Positions 1 through 6,039 of a stretch of 17,204 bases of DNA are shown here, in pieces. Origin of the DNA: Candidatus Omnitrophota bacterium (GTDB lineage Bacteria; Omnitrophota; Omnitrophia; Omnitrophales; Danuiimicrobiaceae); assembly GCA_016206945.1 (NCBI GenBank), contig JACQQP010000017.1:1-17204 (forward strand), in the 5' to 3' direction. Below the pieces are notes generated by a model. It did no database searches. It had not been told where the DNA came from and saw nothing but the letters and a program-made list of their open reading frames with translations. The position numbers and the translations under genes were made by a program. The first letter of the stretch is position 1, and every line of letters begins with the position of its first letter.

Positions 1-307
1 CATTCCTCATGGCCCATCTCCCGTTTCCTAATGGAGAAGAAACGAGCGACAGGATAACCACCTTCTGAAATGCCGTCTTGAGACTATTCGCCAATCGTAT
101 GAAATCAAAATCTCCCTTAATTTCATGATCCGGTGTCGAAAAAGCAGCGGTGACCAAACGCGGTGGACTGCGGTAAAGAGTAGCTTCGATCGGCGACTCA
201 ATCGTGAGCAGAGTTTTCTGTCTCGCTTTTAGCGAAAATTCATAATGAGCCGATAAAAGCCGAGAGAGGTCAGCCAGTCCCTGTTTTAGTTTCTTCTCTA
301 TTCTCAT
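1..307 (-). CDS. Partial unknown protein, overlaps 3' end of the ParA-CBM48 gene
   Basis: From the ATG at 305-307 the minus strand stays open for 102 codons and runs off the left edge, so only the N-terminal part is present. The start lies inside the ParA-CBM48 gene, giving a 38-nt overlap in a different frame; this suggests translational coupling, although I see no strong Shine-Dalgarno sequence. The N-terminus is basic and predicted helical (MRIEKKLKQG), followed by a mixed segment and a hydrophobic beta-like stretch (VVILSLVSSPLGNGRW) near the edge. That stretch vaguely recalls the start of P-loop ATPases, but no Walker motif is reached, so I assign no function. The long open frame and the position directly downstream of parA support a real gene. 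Confidence 0.5.
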   Translation of the reverse strand, partial: MRIEKKLKQGLADLSRLLSAHYEFSLKARQKTLLTIESPIEATLYRSPPRLVTAAFSTPDHEIKGDFDFIRLANSLKTAFQKVVILSLVSSPLGNGRWAMRN

Positions 308-1544
308 AAGCAGGCGGTAAATCATCTACCGTGATAATGGAATCAAGCCCTCCGTAAGGATTCGATTCGGTTATGTGATGAGAAGGATCCGTTCGCCAGG
401 CATCGTCTACTAAAAATTTGTAGTGATAGGTGCCGGCTGCCAGTGGAATGATTCTTTGCCATAGACCGATGGCACCGTCAACGAGCAACAAAGGTTCTGC
501 CACCCACCGATTAAAATCTCCCGCAATTAAAACCGTAGCCGCTCCAGGACTCATGAGGGAAAAAAGAATTCCACCGAGCACCTTTTTAGGTTTTAAAATT
601 GAGGGTTCTAAAGCCCCTTGTTCTTTGGGCAAAAAATGGAATTGAAACTCGGAAGGGACGGGCGGCATCAATAAGTGTATTTCCTTGCCCTCTTCACCGT
701 GAGCCGTCGGCAATGATTCTTGCCGGGGTTCACTGATTTTCTCAACCTGCGGACTTTCCTCAGCTTGCTCAGCAACTTGCCAGATTAAGCCACGTTCAAT
801 GACCTCGATGGCGAGTCCCATGTAATTGCGAAAACCAATCGATTCCCGATCGAAATCGACAATGCTCTTGCCGCTGGCCGCTGCTTCTTTCAAGCGGATA
901 TTCTCGTCAATCGTATTAAGAAACATCTGTTCCTGGAAATACTTGCGCACCTCCTGTTGAATTTCACGTGCCAAGCGCGTCCTTCTTTCAAAACGGGTCA
1001 TCAAAGCATGAATGCGGATTCTGCGGTCCTGAGTCTTTTGAATGGAATCCAAAGTTTCAAATATTTTCGCAAGCCCATGAAGAGAGAAAAAAGAAGGTTC
1101 AACCGGAATAATGACCTCTTGTGCAGCCGAGAGAGCATTAAAGGTCAACGGGCCGAGATGGGGAGGTGAATCAATGATGACGTAATCATAAGGATTTGTT
1201 AATTGGGCAATCCGCTTCGCCAAAATATGCTCCTGAGACTTCCCTTCTTGAGACCTTTCTTGTTCTATTTTGCTCAAAACAACGTGAGTCGGAACAAGCG
1301 ATAAATAATCGTTAACGGGAATGATCAAATCAGCGATGGAACTCGTATGTTCTTGGAATAGGTCGTAGGAACTCTTATCGAGAAACTCCGCTTTAATTCC
1401 GAGACCGCAAGTCGCATGACCTTGAGGATCTAGATCAATCAGAAGGACCTTTTTCTGAAGAAAGGCAAGAGCAGCTGAAAGATTAATGGCCGTTGTTGTT
1501 TTACCACAGCCGCCTTTTTGATTTGCGATAGCGATAATTCGCAT
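270..1544 (-). CDS. ParA/Soj-type ATPase fused to a C-terminal CBM48 glycogen-binding domain
   Basis: The 424-residue protein has two domains. Residues 1-250 are a ParA/MinD-type ATPase with the deviant Walker A KGGCGKT (10-16, signature lysine K10), the DLDPQGHAT motif (37-45) and Walker B region VIIDSPP (122-128). Residues 255-320 are a charged, Glu/Pro-rich linker. Residues 322-407 are a CBM48/AMPK-beta-like early-set domain: GDFNRW (W347), HYKF (K376) and DAW (W383) match the sugar-contacting Trp, Lys and Trp of AMPK-beta glycogen-binding domains, while the usual late Asn region reads GGLDS. ParA proteins polymerise on or bind DNA and position cargo; a glycogen-binding tail is an unusual adaptor. 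No parB gene or parS-like site is seen nearby. ATG at 1544 is preceded by AGGGGGAGA, a strong ribosome site. Domain calls are firm; cargo function is inference. Confidence 0.93.
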   Translation of the reverse strand: MRIIAIANQKGGCGKTTTAINLSAALAFLQKKVLLIDLDPQGHATCGLGIKAEFLDKSSYDLFQEHTSSIADLIIPVNDYLSLVPTHVVLSKIEQERSQEGKSQEHILAKRIAQLTNPYDYVIIDSPPHLGPLTFNALSAAQEVIIPVEPSFFSLHGLAKIFETLDSIQKTQDRRIRIHALMTRFERRTRLAREIQQEVRKYFQEQMFLNTIDENIRLKEAAASGKSIVDFDRESIGFRNYMGLAIEVIERGLIWQVAEQAEESPQVEKISEPRQESLPTAHGEEGKEIHLLMPPVPSEFQFHFLPKEQGALEPSILKPKKVLGGILFSLMSPGAATVLIAGDFNRWVAEPLLLVDGAIGLWQRIIPLAAGTYHYKFLVDDAWRTDPSHHITESNPYGGLDSIITVDDLPPAYENREETKTGTG

Positions 1545-1550
1545 GGGACA

Positions 1551-1560
1551 GTCTCCCCCT
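1551..1560 (-). promoter_or_regulatory. Ribosome binding site of parA-CBM48
   Basis: The minus strand reads AGGGGGAGAC, 6 nt before the ATG at 1544, the best Shine-Dalgarno match in the window. A distal TCTCTCCC (minus strand, 1680-1687) could pair with GGGGGAGA here (one G.U pair), which would mask the site around the stem-loop at 1606-1664; this pairing is inferred only. Confidence 0.6.
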
Positions 1561-1605
1561 TCGGATTATTGAAAGAGACCAAATAAGGATAAATAAACCG
1601 GGCGA

Positions 1606-1664
1606 CTGCCTGAACCTACGTTCGCATAGCATTATCGGCTCAAACGAGGTGACTCTGAAGGCAG
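1606..1664 (-). promoter_or_regulatory. Structured stem-loop upstream of parA-CBM48 (possible leader RNA)
   Basis: The 185-bp gap between the CNNM gene and parA holds a nested stem-loop. Plus-strand arms are CTGCCT 1606-1611 with AGGCAG 1659-1664, ACCT 1614-1617 with AGGT 1647-1650, CGTTCG 1619-1624 with CAAACG 1641-1646, and AGC 1628-1630 with GCT 1638-1640, closing a 7-nt loop. The one imperfect pair in the third stem is a G.U wobble if transcribed on the minus strand but a C.A mismatch on the plus strand, which favours a minus-strand RNA. There is no U-run after it, so it is not a simple terminator. It resembles no riboswitch class I can recognise. Confidence 0.4.
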
Positions 1665-1729
1665 AAGGGAAAAGTTTAGGGAGAGATCACAAGACGAGTC
1701 TGATACTTAAGTCATTTAATCAACATTAC

Positions 1730-2674
1730 TTAGAAGCGTATCAGGTTTTCGAGGCTGACGAGACCGATCACTTCGCGCGAGGAATTAATCACCGCTCCAT
1801 AAGAAGCATGCTTCGACTGAAGTAGAAAAATCGCTTGCTCAAGGGTGGAATCATGGTTAATAAAAAGCGGAGCTCGTAAGTATTTCGAAAGGGTTTGGGT
1901 ATCATTTTCTTCGAAAAGAAGATCAAAAACATAAACCATGCCCACCACGAGTGAAGGGATTTCTTCGTATACCAAAACGGCGGGAATCTTTGTGCGTCTC
2001 GCTACCTCCTTTACTTCCCCCACCTTAGAGGTTAAAGGAACGCTGGGAAACTTGGCAATGGAGGTCATCACTTCCTCAACCCGCACGGAACTTAGATTGA
2101 GAATCGTATCAATTAACTGTTTTTCATGAGCAAGAAGCACACCTCCCTTGGTACTTTCTTCAATCACATAACGAAATTCTTCTCTTGTGACAAAAGGGCT
2201 CCGCTTGATGTGAGGTGCGGTTTTCTCAAGTAGGAAATCGGTTAACACGACAAGGAACTTTGAGACACTACTCAAAACGCGTTCTAAAAAACCAAGAATG
2301 AAGGCAAACCGATAAATAAAATCGTCTGCCTTGTGACGAAACCAATCCTTAGGAATCGTCTCTGCAAAAATGATAATGAGGAGAGAAAGAATAAGTACAA
2401 CCAGCCATTCCTGAGCGACCTGAAACTTCTTTTCAAAGACATAGGTGACAAGGCCTGCTACCATCACGTGCATTAAATTGGTCCCGACTAAAATCGTCGT
2501 TAGAAATCTTTTCGGATCCTTATGAAAACGCATGATGATCTGTGCGCGCCGGTTCCCCTCATCAGCTAGATGGCGAAGCTTAAGCTTATTGCAAGATAGA
2601 TACGCCATCTCCGAGCCGGCAAAAAACCCGAGTAGCAAAAAAGAAATTACGATTGCTATGAACGTGAGTGTCAT
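1730..2674 (-). CDS. CNNM/CBS-pair membrane protein (HlyC/CorC family), short paralog
   Basis: The protein has 314 residues from the ATG at 2674. An N-terminal CNNM (DUF21) membrane domain covers about residues 1-180, with FFAGSEMA (17-24) and AETIPK (104-109), matching FFSGSEAA and SELTPK in the upstream paralog. A CBS pair covers about 197-312. It stops there and lacks the CorC_HlyC C-terminal domain that its upstream neighbour has. The family is associated with Mg2+/Co2+ or other ion transport in the inner membrane; the substrate here is unknown. An upstream in-frame TTG at 2698 would add eight residues, all encoded by a repeat element. I prefer ATG 2674 because removing that element makes this ATG overlap the stop of the preceding CNNM gene as ATGA, and AGGTG lies just upstream. 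Confidence 0.9.
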   Translation of the reverse strand: MTLTFIAIVISFLLLGFFAGSEMAYLSCNKLKLRHLADEGNRRAQIIMRFHKDPKRFLTTILVGTNLMHVMVAGLVTYVFEKKFQVAQEWLVVLILSLLIIIFAETIPKDWFRHKADDFIYRFAFILGFLERVLSSVSKFLVVLTDFLLEKTAPHIKRSPFVTREEFRYVIEESTKGGVLLAHEKQLIDTILNLSSVRVEEVMTSIAKFPSVPLTSKVGEVKEVARRTKIPAVLVYEEIPSLVVGMVYVFDLLFEENDTQTLSKYLRAPLFINHDSTLEQAIFLLQSKHASYGAVINSSREVIGLVSLENLIRF

Positions 2675-2862
2675 CCCATCACCTGCTTTATCCGCCAAAG
2701 GACGGACCTGCCTCGCCGGCAGGCGGGTCCGCCTTCATTGTGGCGGAAAAGAGCGCCTTGTCTTAAATCGTAGCGCTCTTTTATTTCTGAAAGAAATTCT
2801 CGCGTTTCTTCGGATTTTTTGGATGATGAAGAAATGCGAGAAAAAGCAGGTGATGGGATCAT
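2671..2862 (-). CDS. Bridging small ORF through element A (63 codons)
   Basis: This ORF starts with an ATG that overlaps the upstream CNNM stop (ATGA) and ends with a TGA that overlaps the downstream CNNM start (ATGA). It begins MIPSPAF and is otherwise low in recognisable content; its C-terminal part translates the GC-rich palindrome. I do not think it encodes a conserved protein. Its openness across the whole insertion may let a ribosome re-initiate and travel to the next start, keeping the two genes coupled. The element at the gcvPA/gcvPB junction has a matching ORF that begins MIPPPAL. Confidence 0.25.
   Translation of the reverse strand: MIPSPAFSRISSSSKKSEETREFLSEIKERYDLRQGALFRHNEGGPACRRGRSVLWRIKQVMG
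2674..2858. mobile_element. MITE-like element A (185 bp) with TCCCATCACC inverted ends and TCA/TGA target duplication
   Basis: The ends are a near-perfect inverted repeat (17 bp matching, 2673-2689 with 2843-2859), flanked by TCA at 2671-2673 and 2859-2861 (TGA on the minus strand). The interior holds two further hairpins: TCCGCCA 2691-2697 with TGGCGGA 2741-2747 enclosing a GC-rich inner palindrome at 2700-2733, and AAAAGAGCGC 2747-2756 with GCGCTCTTTT 2773-2782. It lies exactly between the two CNNM genes: the left TGA is the stop of the upstream gene and the right TGA becomes part of the downstream ATGA start. It encodes no transposase, so it would need one in trans. Same family as the elements at 15022-15105 and 16595-16704. 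Confidence 0.75.
2747..2782 (-). terminator. Terminator-like hairpin inside element A
   Basis: A perfect 10-bp inverted repeat (AAAAGAGCGC / GCGCTCTTTT, 16-nt loop) ends, on the minus strand, in TTTTCC. It could weaken transcription between the two CNNM genes, but the U-run is short and the structure is part of a repeat. Confidence 0.3.
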
Positions 2863-4094
2863 TTTCTCTTCCTGATTTCTACCTTAAGAATCCGCTGTCT
2901 CAATACTTCTTTGATATAAAAATGAATCCCCTTCCAACGCAATGATTCGTGCTGTTTCGGGATCTTGCCAAATTGTTCCAGCAGCCAACCGCTTAGCGTC
3001 TCGCTCGTTTCTGAAGCGAGAGTCAGTCCGAGGGATTCGTTTAATTCATGAAGGCCGATTTTTCCATGCACCAGGAATAGATCCTCTCCAATTGTCTTCA
3101 CCAAGGGTTCTGCCTTGGCGTATTCGTCATAAAATTCTCCAAAGATTTCTTCGAGAATGTCTTCCAGAGTCACCAGTCCCGCTGTCCCGCCATATTCATC
3201 AACACAAATAGCAACACGGTTTCCTGTTTTTTGAAATTCCTGAAGAAGTTCATCGATGGACTTGGTTTCGGGAACGTAATTTGGGGCCACCACCAACTCG
3301 CGAAGCCGATTCTGATTGTCCAGCATAAACTCTTGAGTCGAAATGACGCCCAGCAAGTTGTCGAGTGTCTTTTCGTAGACGGGGATATACGAAAAATGAA
3401 ACTGCTTGATGATGGCCACGAGTTTCTCGCGTCCTTCCTCAATATTAAACGTAATCAGATCCGTCCGCGGCGTCATGATCTCGCGCGCCATCCGATTCCC
3501 GAGGTTAATTAAATTCTGGATCATCTCGCCCTCTTCTGCTTTCAGCGCTCCCTCTTCCTCACCAATTCGGGCCAGCGCTTTCAGTTCTGATTCGGAAATA
3601 AGATCGGCACTGCCGTGTTTCTCTTCCACCAGAAGCGATAAAACGGCGTCCGTTACCCACCGAATGAGTCTTCGAGCTGGAAAAAGAACTCGCGCGATGA
3701 AATCAAGCGGAACGGCAGAAAATAAGGCAAACCACTCGTCATACCTTACTGCAAATACCTTCGGAGTTAGCTCGCTGGTAATGACTAAAACAAACGTAAA
3801 TAAAGCGATCGTCCAGCCCACACCGCTCGGCCCCAACCATTCGATAGAAACCGAGGTAACGATCGCTATGGCCATCGTATTGACCACCATGTTGCCGATC
3901 AGAATGGTCACCAGAGTTCTGCGTGGACGATCCAAAAGTTTCGAAATGGTTTTCCATGCATGAGGATGTTGGTTGCTCAACCGTCTTTTTTCAAGTTTTG
4001 AAAGTGAAAAAATGGCGGCCTCAGAACCCGAAAAAAATGCGGATAACGCAAGCAATACAACCAGAAGCGCTAGTTGAAGAATCAAATGAGGCAT
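2859..4094 (-). CDS. CNNM/CBS/CorC-domain membrane protein (HlyC/CorC family)
   Basis: The full-length 411-residue protein has three domains. Residues 1-185 are a CNNM/DUF21 membrane domain with a first helix at about 4-22, FFSGSEAA (20-27) and SELTPK (107-112). Residues 200-320 are a CBS pair containing REIMTPRTD (204-212) and the hallmark VDEYGGTAGLVTLEDILEE (298-316). Residues 330-405 are a CorC_HlyC C-terminal domain. The protein is an inner-membrane member of a family linked to Mg2+/Co2+ transport and, in some bacteria, labelled haemolysin; the ion is not readable from sequence. Its ATG follows the nadD stop by 3 nt without a clear Shine-Dalgarno sequence, suggesting coupling. Its stop TGA is the target-duplication copy bordering element A. 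Confidence 0.95.
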   Translation of the reverse strand: MPHLILQLALLVVLLALSAFFSGSEAAIFSLSKLEKRRLSNQHPHAWKTISKLLDRPRRTLVTILIGNMVVNTMAIAIVTSVSIEWLGPSGVGWTIALFTFVLVITSELTPKVFAVRYDEWFALFSAVPLDFIARVLFPARRLIRWVTDAVLSLLVEEKHGSADLISESELKALARIGEEEGALKAEEGEMIQNLINLGNRMAREIMTPRTDLITFNIEEGREKLVAIIKQFHFSYIPVYEKTLDNLLGVISTQEFMLDNQNRLRELVVAPNYVPETKSIDELLQEFQKTGNRVAICVDEYGGTAGLVTLEDILEEIFGEFYDEYAKAEPLVKTIGEDLFLVHGKIGLHELNESLGLTLASETSETLSGWLLEQFGKIPKQHESLRWKGIHFYIKEVLRQRILKVEIRKRK

Positions 4095-4097
4095 AAA

Positions 4098-4673
4098 TTA
4101 CGTTTGGTAAAGTTTGTGATCGTGAACGTAATTGAGAACCTCTTTAGGCACCAGGGACGAGAATCCTTTCGTGCGAAGCTCCTCTCGCACTTGAGTGGAC
4201 GAAATATCCAACGGAACAAAATCTAATAATTCCACGCTTCGAGGCAGATGCCTCGTATCAAAGCCAGGCCGCTTTGCCACGATGAAATGGGCGAGCGAAA
4301 AAATAATTTGAATATCCTTCCACTGGTCCAAATTCTTCCCCCAATCGCCGCCCGTCACAAAAAAAAGTTCACTCGGCCTCGGATATTTCGCTCTAAATTC
4401 ACGTAGGGTATCCACCGTGTAGGAAACGCCTCGGCGCTTGATTTCACAGTCTGCAACTTCGAAATTCGGCTCTCCCTTTATGGCCAGCCGAACCATCTCC
4501 AAGCGGGACTCAGGGGAAGCAATGGTTGCACTTTCTTTCTCGCGGAGTGGATGATGGCAAGCAGGAACAAATACAAGCCGGTCTAACTTCAATTGCTCGA
4601 GGGCTGCATACGCAAGCGCCAAATGCCCATTATGGACCGGATCGAATGTTCCGCCTAAAATTCCAATTCGCAT
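4098..4673 (-). CDS. nadD: Nicotinate-nucleotide adenylyltransferase
   Basis: NadD transfers AMP from ATP to nicotinate mononucleotide, giving deamido-NAD in the NAD pathway. The 191-residue protein has the family length and motifs: GGTFDPVHNGHL at its start with the HNGH (H/T)xGH nucleotidyl-transfer signature at 15-18, SYTVDTL at about 84-90, and ISSTQVR at 157-163, the C-terminal ATP-binding motif. I chose ATG 4673 because the family begins immediately before GILGGTFDP; an in-frame TTG at 4679 would add two residues. No Shine-Dalgarno sequence is visible: an 87-bp repeat ends 13 nt upstream of the ATG and seems to have displaced the original leader. nadD downstream of obgE-proB-proA is a common bacterial order, although the usual rsfS does not follow here. 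Confidence 0.96.
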   Translation of the reverse strand: MRIGILGGTFDPVHNGHLALAYAALEQLKLDRLVFVPACHHPLREKESATIASPESRLEMVRLAIKGEPNFEVADCEIKRRGVSYTVDTLREFRAKYPRPSELFFVTGGDWGKNLDQWKDIQIIFSLAHFIVAKRPGFDTRHLPRSVELLDFVPLDISSTQVREELRTKGFSSLVPKEVLNYVHDHKLYQT

Positions 4674-4685
4674 ATTCAAGATGAA

Positions 4686-4772
4686 GTCATTCCCGAACGT
4701 TTTTGTCGGGAATCTATAATGGATTCCCGCTTCCCCTACGGGGTCCCGTAGGGAAAAGCATGCGGGAATGAC
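4686..4772. repeat. 87-bp MITE-like repeat with GTCATTCCCG / CGGGAATGAC ends
   Basis: Ten-base terminal inverted repeats (4686-4695 and 4763-4772) enclose a chain of hairpins: TCCCGA with TCGGGA (4691-4711), GAATC with GATTC, ATTCCCGC with GCGGGAAT, and CCCTACG with CGTAGGG (4734-4753). It fills the proA-nadD gap. Repeats starting GTCATTCCCG are widespread in bacterial intergenic DNA. I see no clear target duplication. Confidence 0.8.
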
Positions 4773-4779
4773 ACCTTTG

Positions 4780-6036
4780 TTAAGTGCGGATGTGTCCTCG
4801 CCCGCGGACGACGTACTTATAAGAAATTAATCCTTCAAGCCCCATCGGCCCGCGTGCATGAACCTTATCGGTTGAAATGCCAATTTCCGCCCCGAAACCA
4901 TACTCATTTCCGTCCGAAAACCGCGTAGAAGCATTCACCATGACAGAAGAAGAGTCCACTTTGGCAACAAATTTTTCAGCCGTTTTTTTATTTCGCGTCA
5001 CAATTGAATCGGTATGGGCGGAACCATAATTTTGAATATGCTCGATCGCCTGATCGACATGGTTCACTACCCGAATGGAAAGGATACGGTCTAAATATTC
5101 CGTGCGCCAGTCCTTTTCGGTTGCCTTTTTAATCCCTGGCAATATACGCCGCGTGGCTTGATCGCCACGAATTTCACATCCTTCCCTCCTAAGCATCGCT
5201 GCGTAGGGAGGCAGGAACTGTGATGCAACTGCGCGATGAACCAGAAGGGTCTCCATCGCATTACACACGCCTGGCCTTTGGCATTTTGCGTTAAATGCAA
5301 TGTTCAGCGCCATCTCCAAATCAGCCTCCCGATCGATATAGACGTGGCAGACGCCGTGATAGTGTTTGATGACAGGCATCCTCGCACGGCGGACGACGCG
5401 TCGAATCAGACCTGCTCCGCCTCGCGGAATCACCAGATTAATCAAATCCTCCAAACGCAAAAGCTCATCGATCGCACGTCGATCCCGAACTGGAACCAGT
5501 GAGACTGAAGCTTGAGGAATGCGATACCTTTTCAGAACCTCCCGATAGATGCGGGCAATCGCTTGATTTGAATGAAACGCTTCGCGGCCGCCTCTGAGGA
5601 GTACGGCGTTTCCGCTTTTGAAGCACAGAGAGGCACACTCTGAAGTAACGTTCGGACGCGACTCATAAATAATCAAAATAACACCCAAAGGAACGGTCAC
5701 CTTAGAGATACGAAGTCCATTAGGACGGCGCCACGACTTAAGTTCTTGACCGATGGGATCAGGAAGTTTGGCTACATCGAAAATCGCTTTAGCCATCTGA
5801 CCAATCCGTTTCGAATCAAGCTTTAAGCGATCGATCATCGCGGAAGAAAGTCCCATGCGTTTTGCGATGCGCAAGTCCTTTTGATTTGCCTTCATCATGA
5901 GATCGGAAGATCGGTTCAAACGGCGGGCCGTTTCGCGCAAAATCTTCTGTTTCAATTCCCGCGGCAGTTCCGCCAACACCCGAGAGGCGCTCCTCGCTTC
6001 CTCCGCAAGCTTGACAAGTTTTGTTCTCAGATTCAC
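4780..6036 (-). CDS. proA: Glutamate-5-semialdehyde dehydrogenase (gamma-glutamyl phosphate reductase)
   Basis: ProA carries out the second step of proline synthesis, the NADPH-dependent reduction of gamma-glutamyl phosphate to glutamate semialdehyde. The 418-residue protein is full length and belongs to the aldehyde dehydrogenase fold. The catalytic cysteine is C258 in KCQRPGVCNAMETLLVH (251-267). Other family segments are VPLGVILIIYESRPNV (115-130), SGNAVLLRGG (141-150) and the C-terminal EYGFGAEIGISTDKVHARGP. The start is GTG 6036, three bases after the proB stop, so the two enzymes, which form a channelled pair in other bacteria, are tightly coupled. Confidence 0.97.
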   Translation of the reverse strand: MNLRTKLVKLAEEARSASRVLAELPRELKQKILRETARRLNRSSDLMMKANQKDLRIAKRMGLSSAMIDRLKLDSKRIGQMAKAIFDVAKLPDPIGQELKSWRRPNGLRISKVTVPLGVILIIYESRPNVTSECASLCFKSGNAVLLRGGREAFHSNQAIARIYREVLKRYRIPQASVSLVPVRDRRAIDELLRLEDLINLVIPRGGAGLIRRVVRRARMPVIKHYHGVCHVYIDREADLEMALNIAFNAKCQRPGVCNAMETLLVHRAVASQFLPPYAAMLRREGCEIRGDQATRRILPGIKKATEKDWRTEYLDRILSIRVVNHVDQAIEHIQNYGSAHTDSIVTRNKKTAEKFVAKVDSSSVMVNASTRFSDGNEYGFGAEIGISTDKVHARGPMGLEGLISYKYVVRGRGHIRT

Positions 6037-6039
6037 AGT

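Noticed and set aside
430..645. Plus-strand ORFs within the minus-strand genes (for example 430-645, 3406-3963, 12707-13408, 16083-16724)
   Set aside because: They lie antisense to genes with clear domain motifs, lack family features and ribosome sites, and are shadows of coding bias.
270..1544. Chromosome-partition locus (parA with parB/parS) near an origin
   Set aside because: No parB, no parS-like palindrome and no dnaA-type genes are visible; the CBM48 fusion argues for another cargo.
1606..1664. GAGCCGATA motif recalling 6S RNA
   Set aside because: The rest of the region lacks the long closing stem and central bubble of 6S RNA, and the motif is explained by a local hairpin.
4686..4772. 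Intrinsic terminator after proA
   Set aside because: The hairpins belong to a dispersed repeat and none is followed by a U-run on the minus strand.
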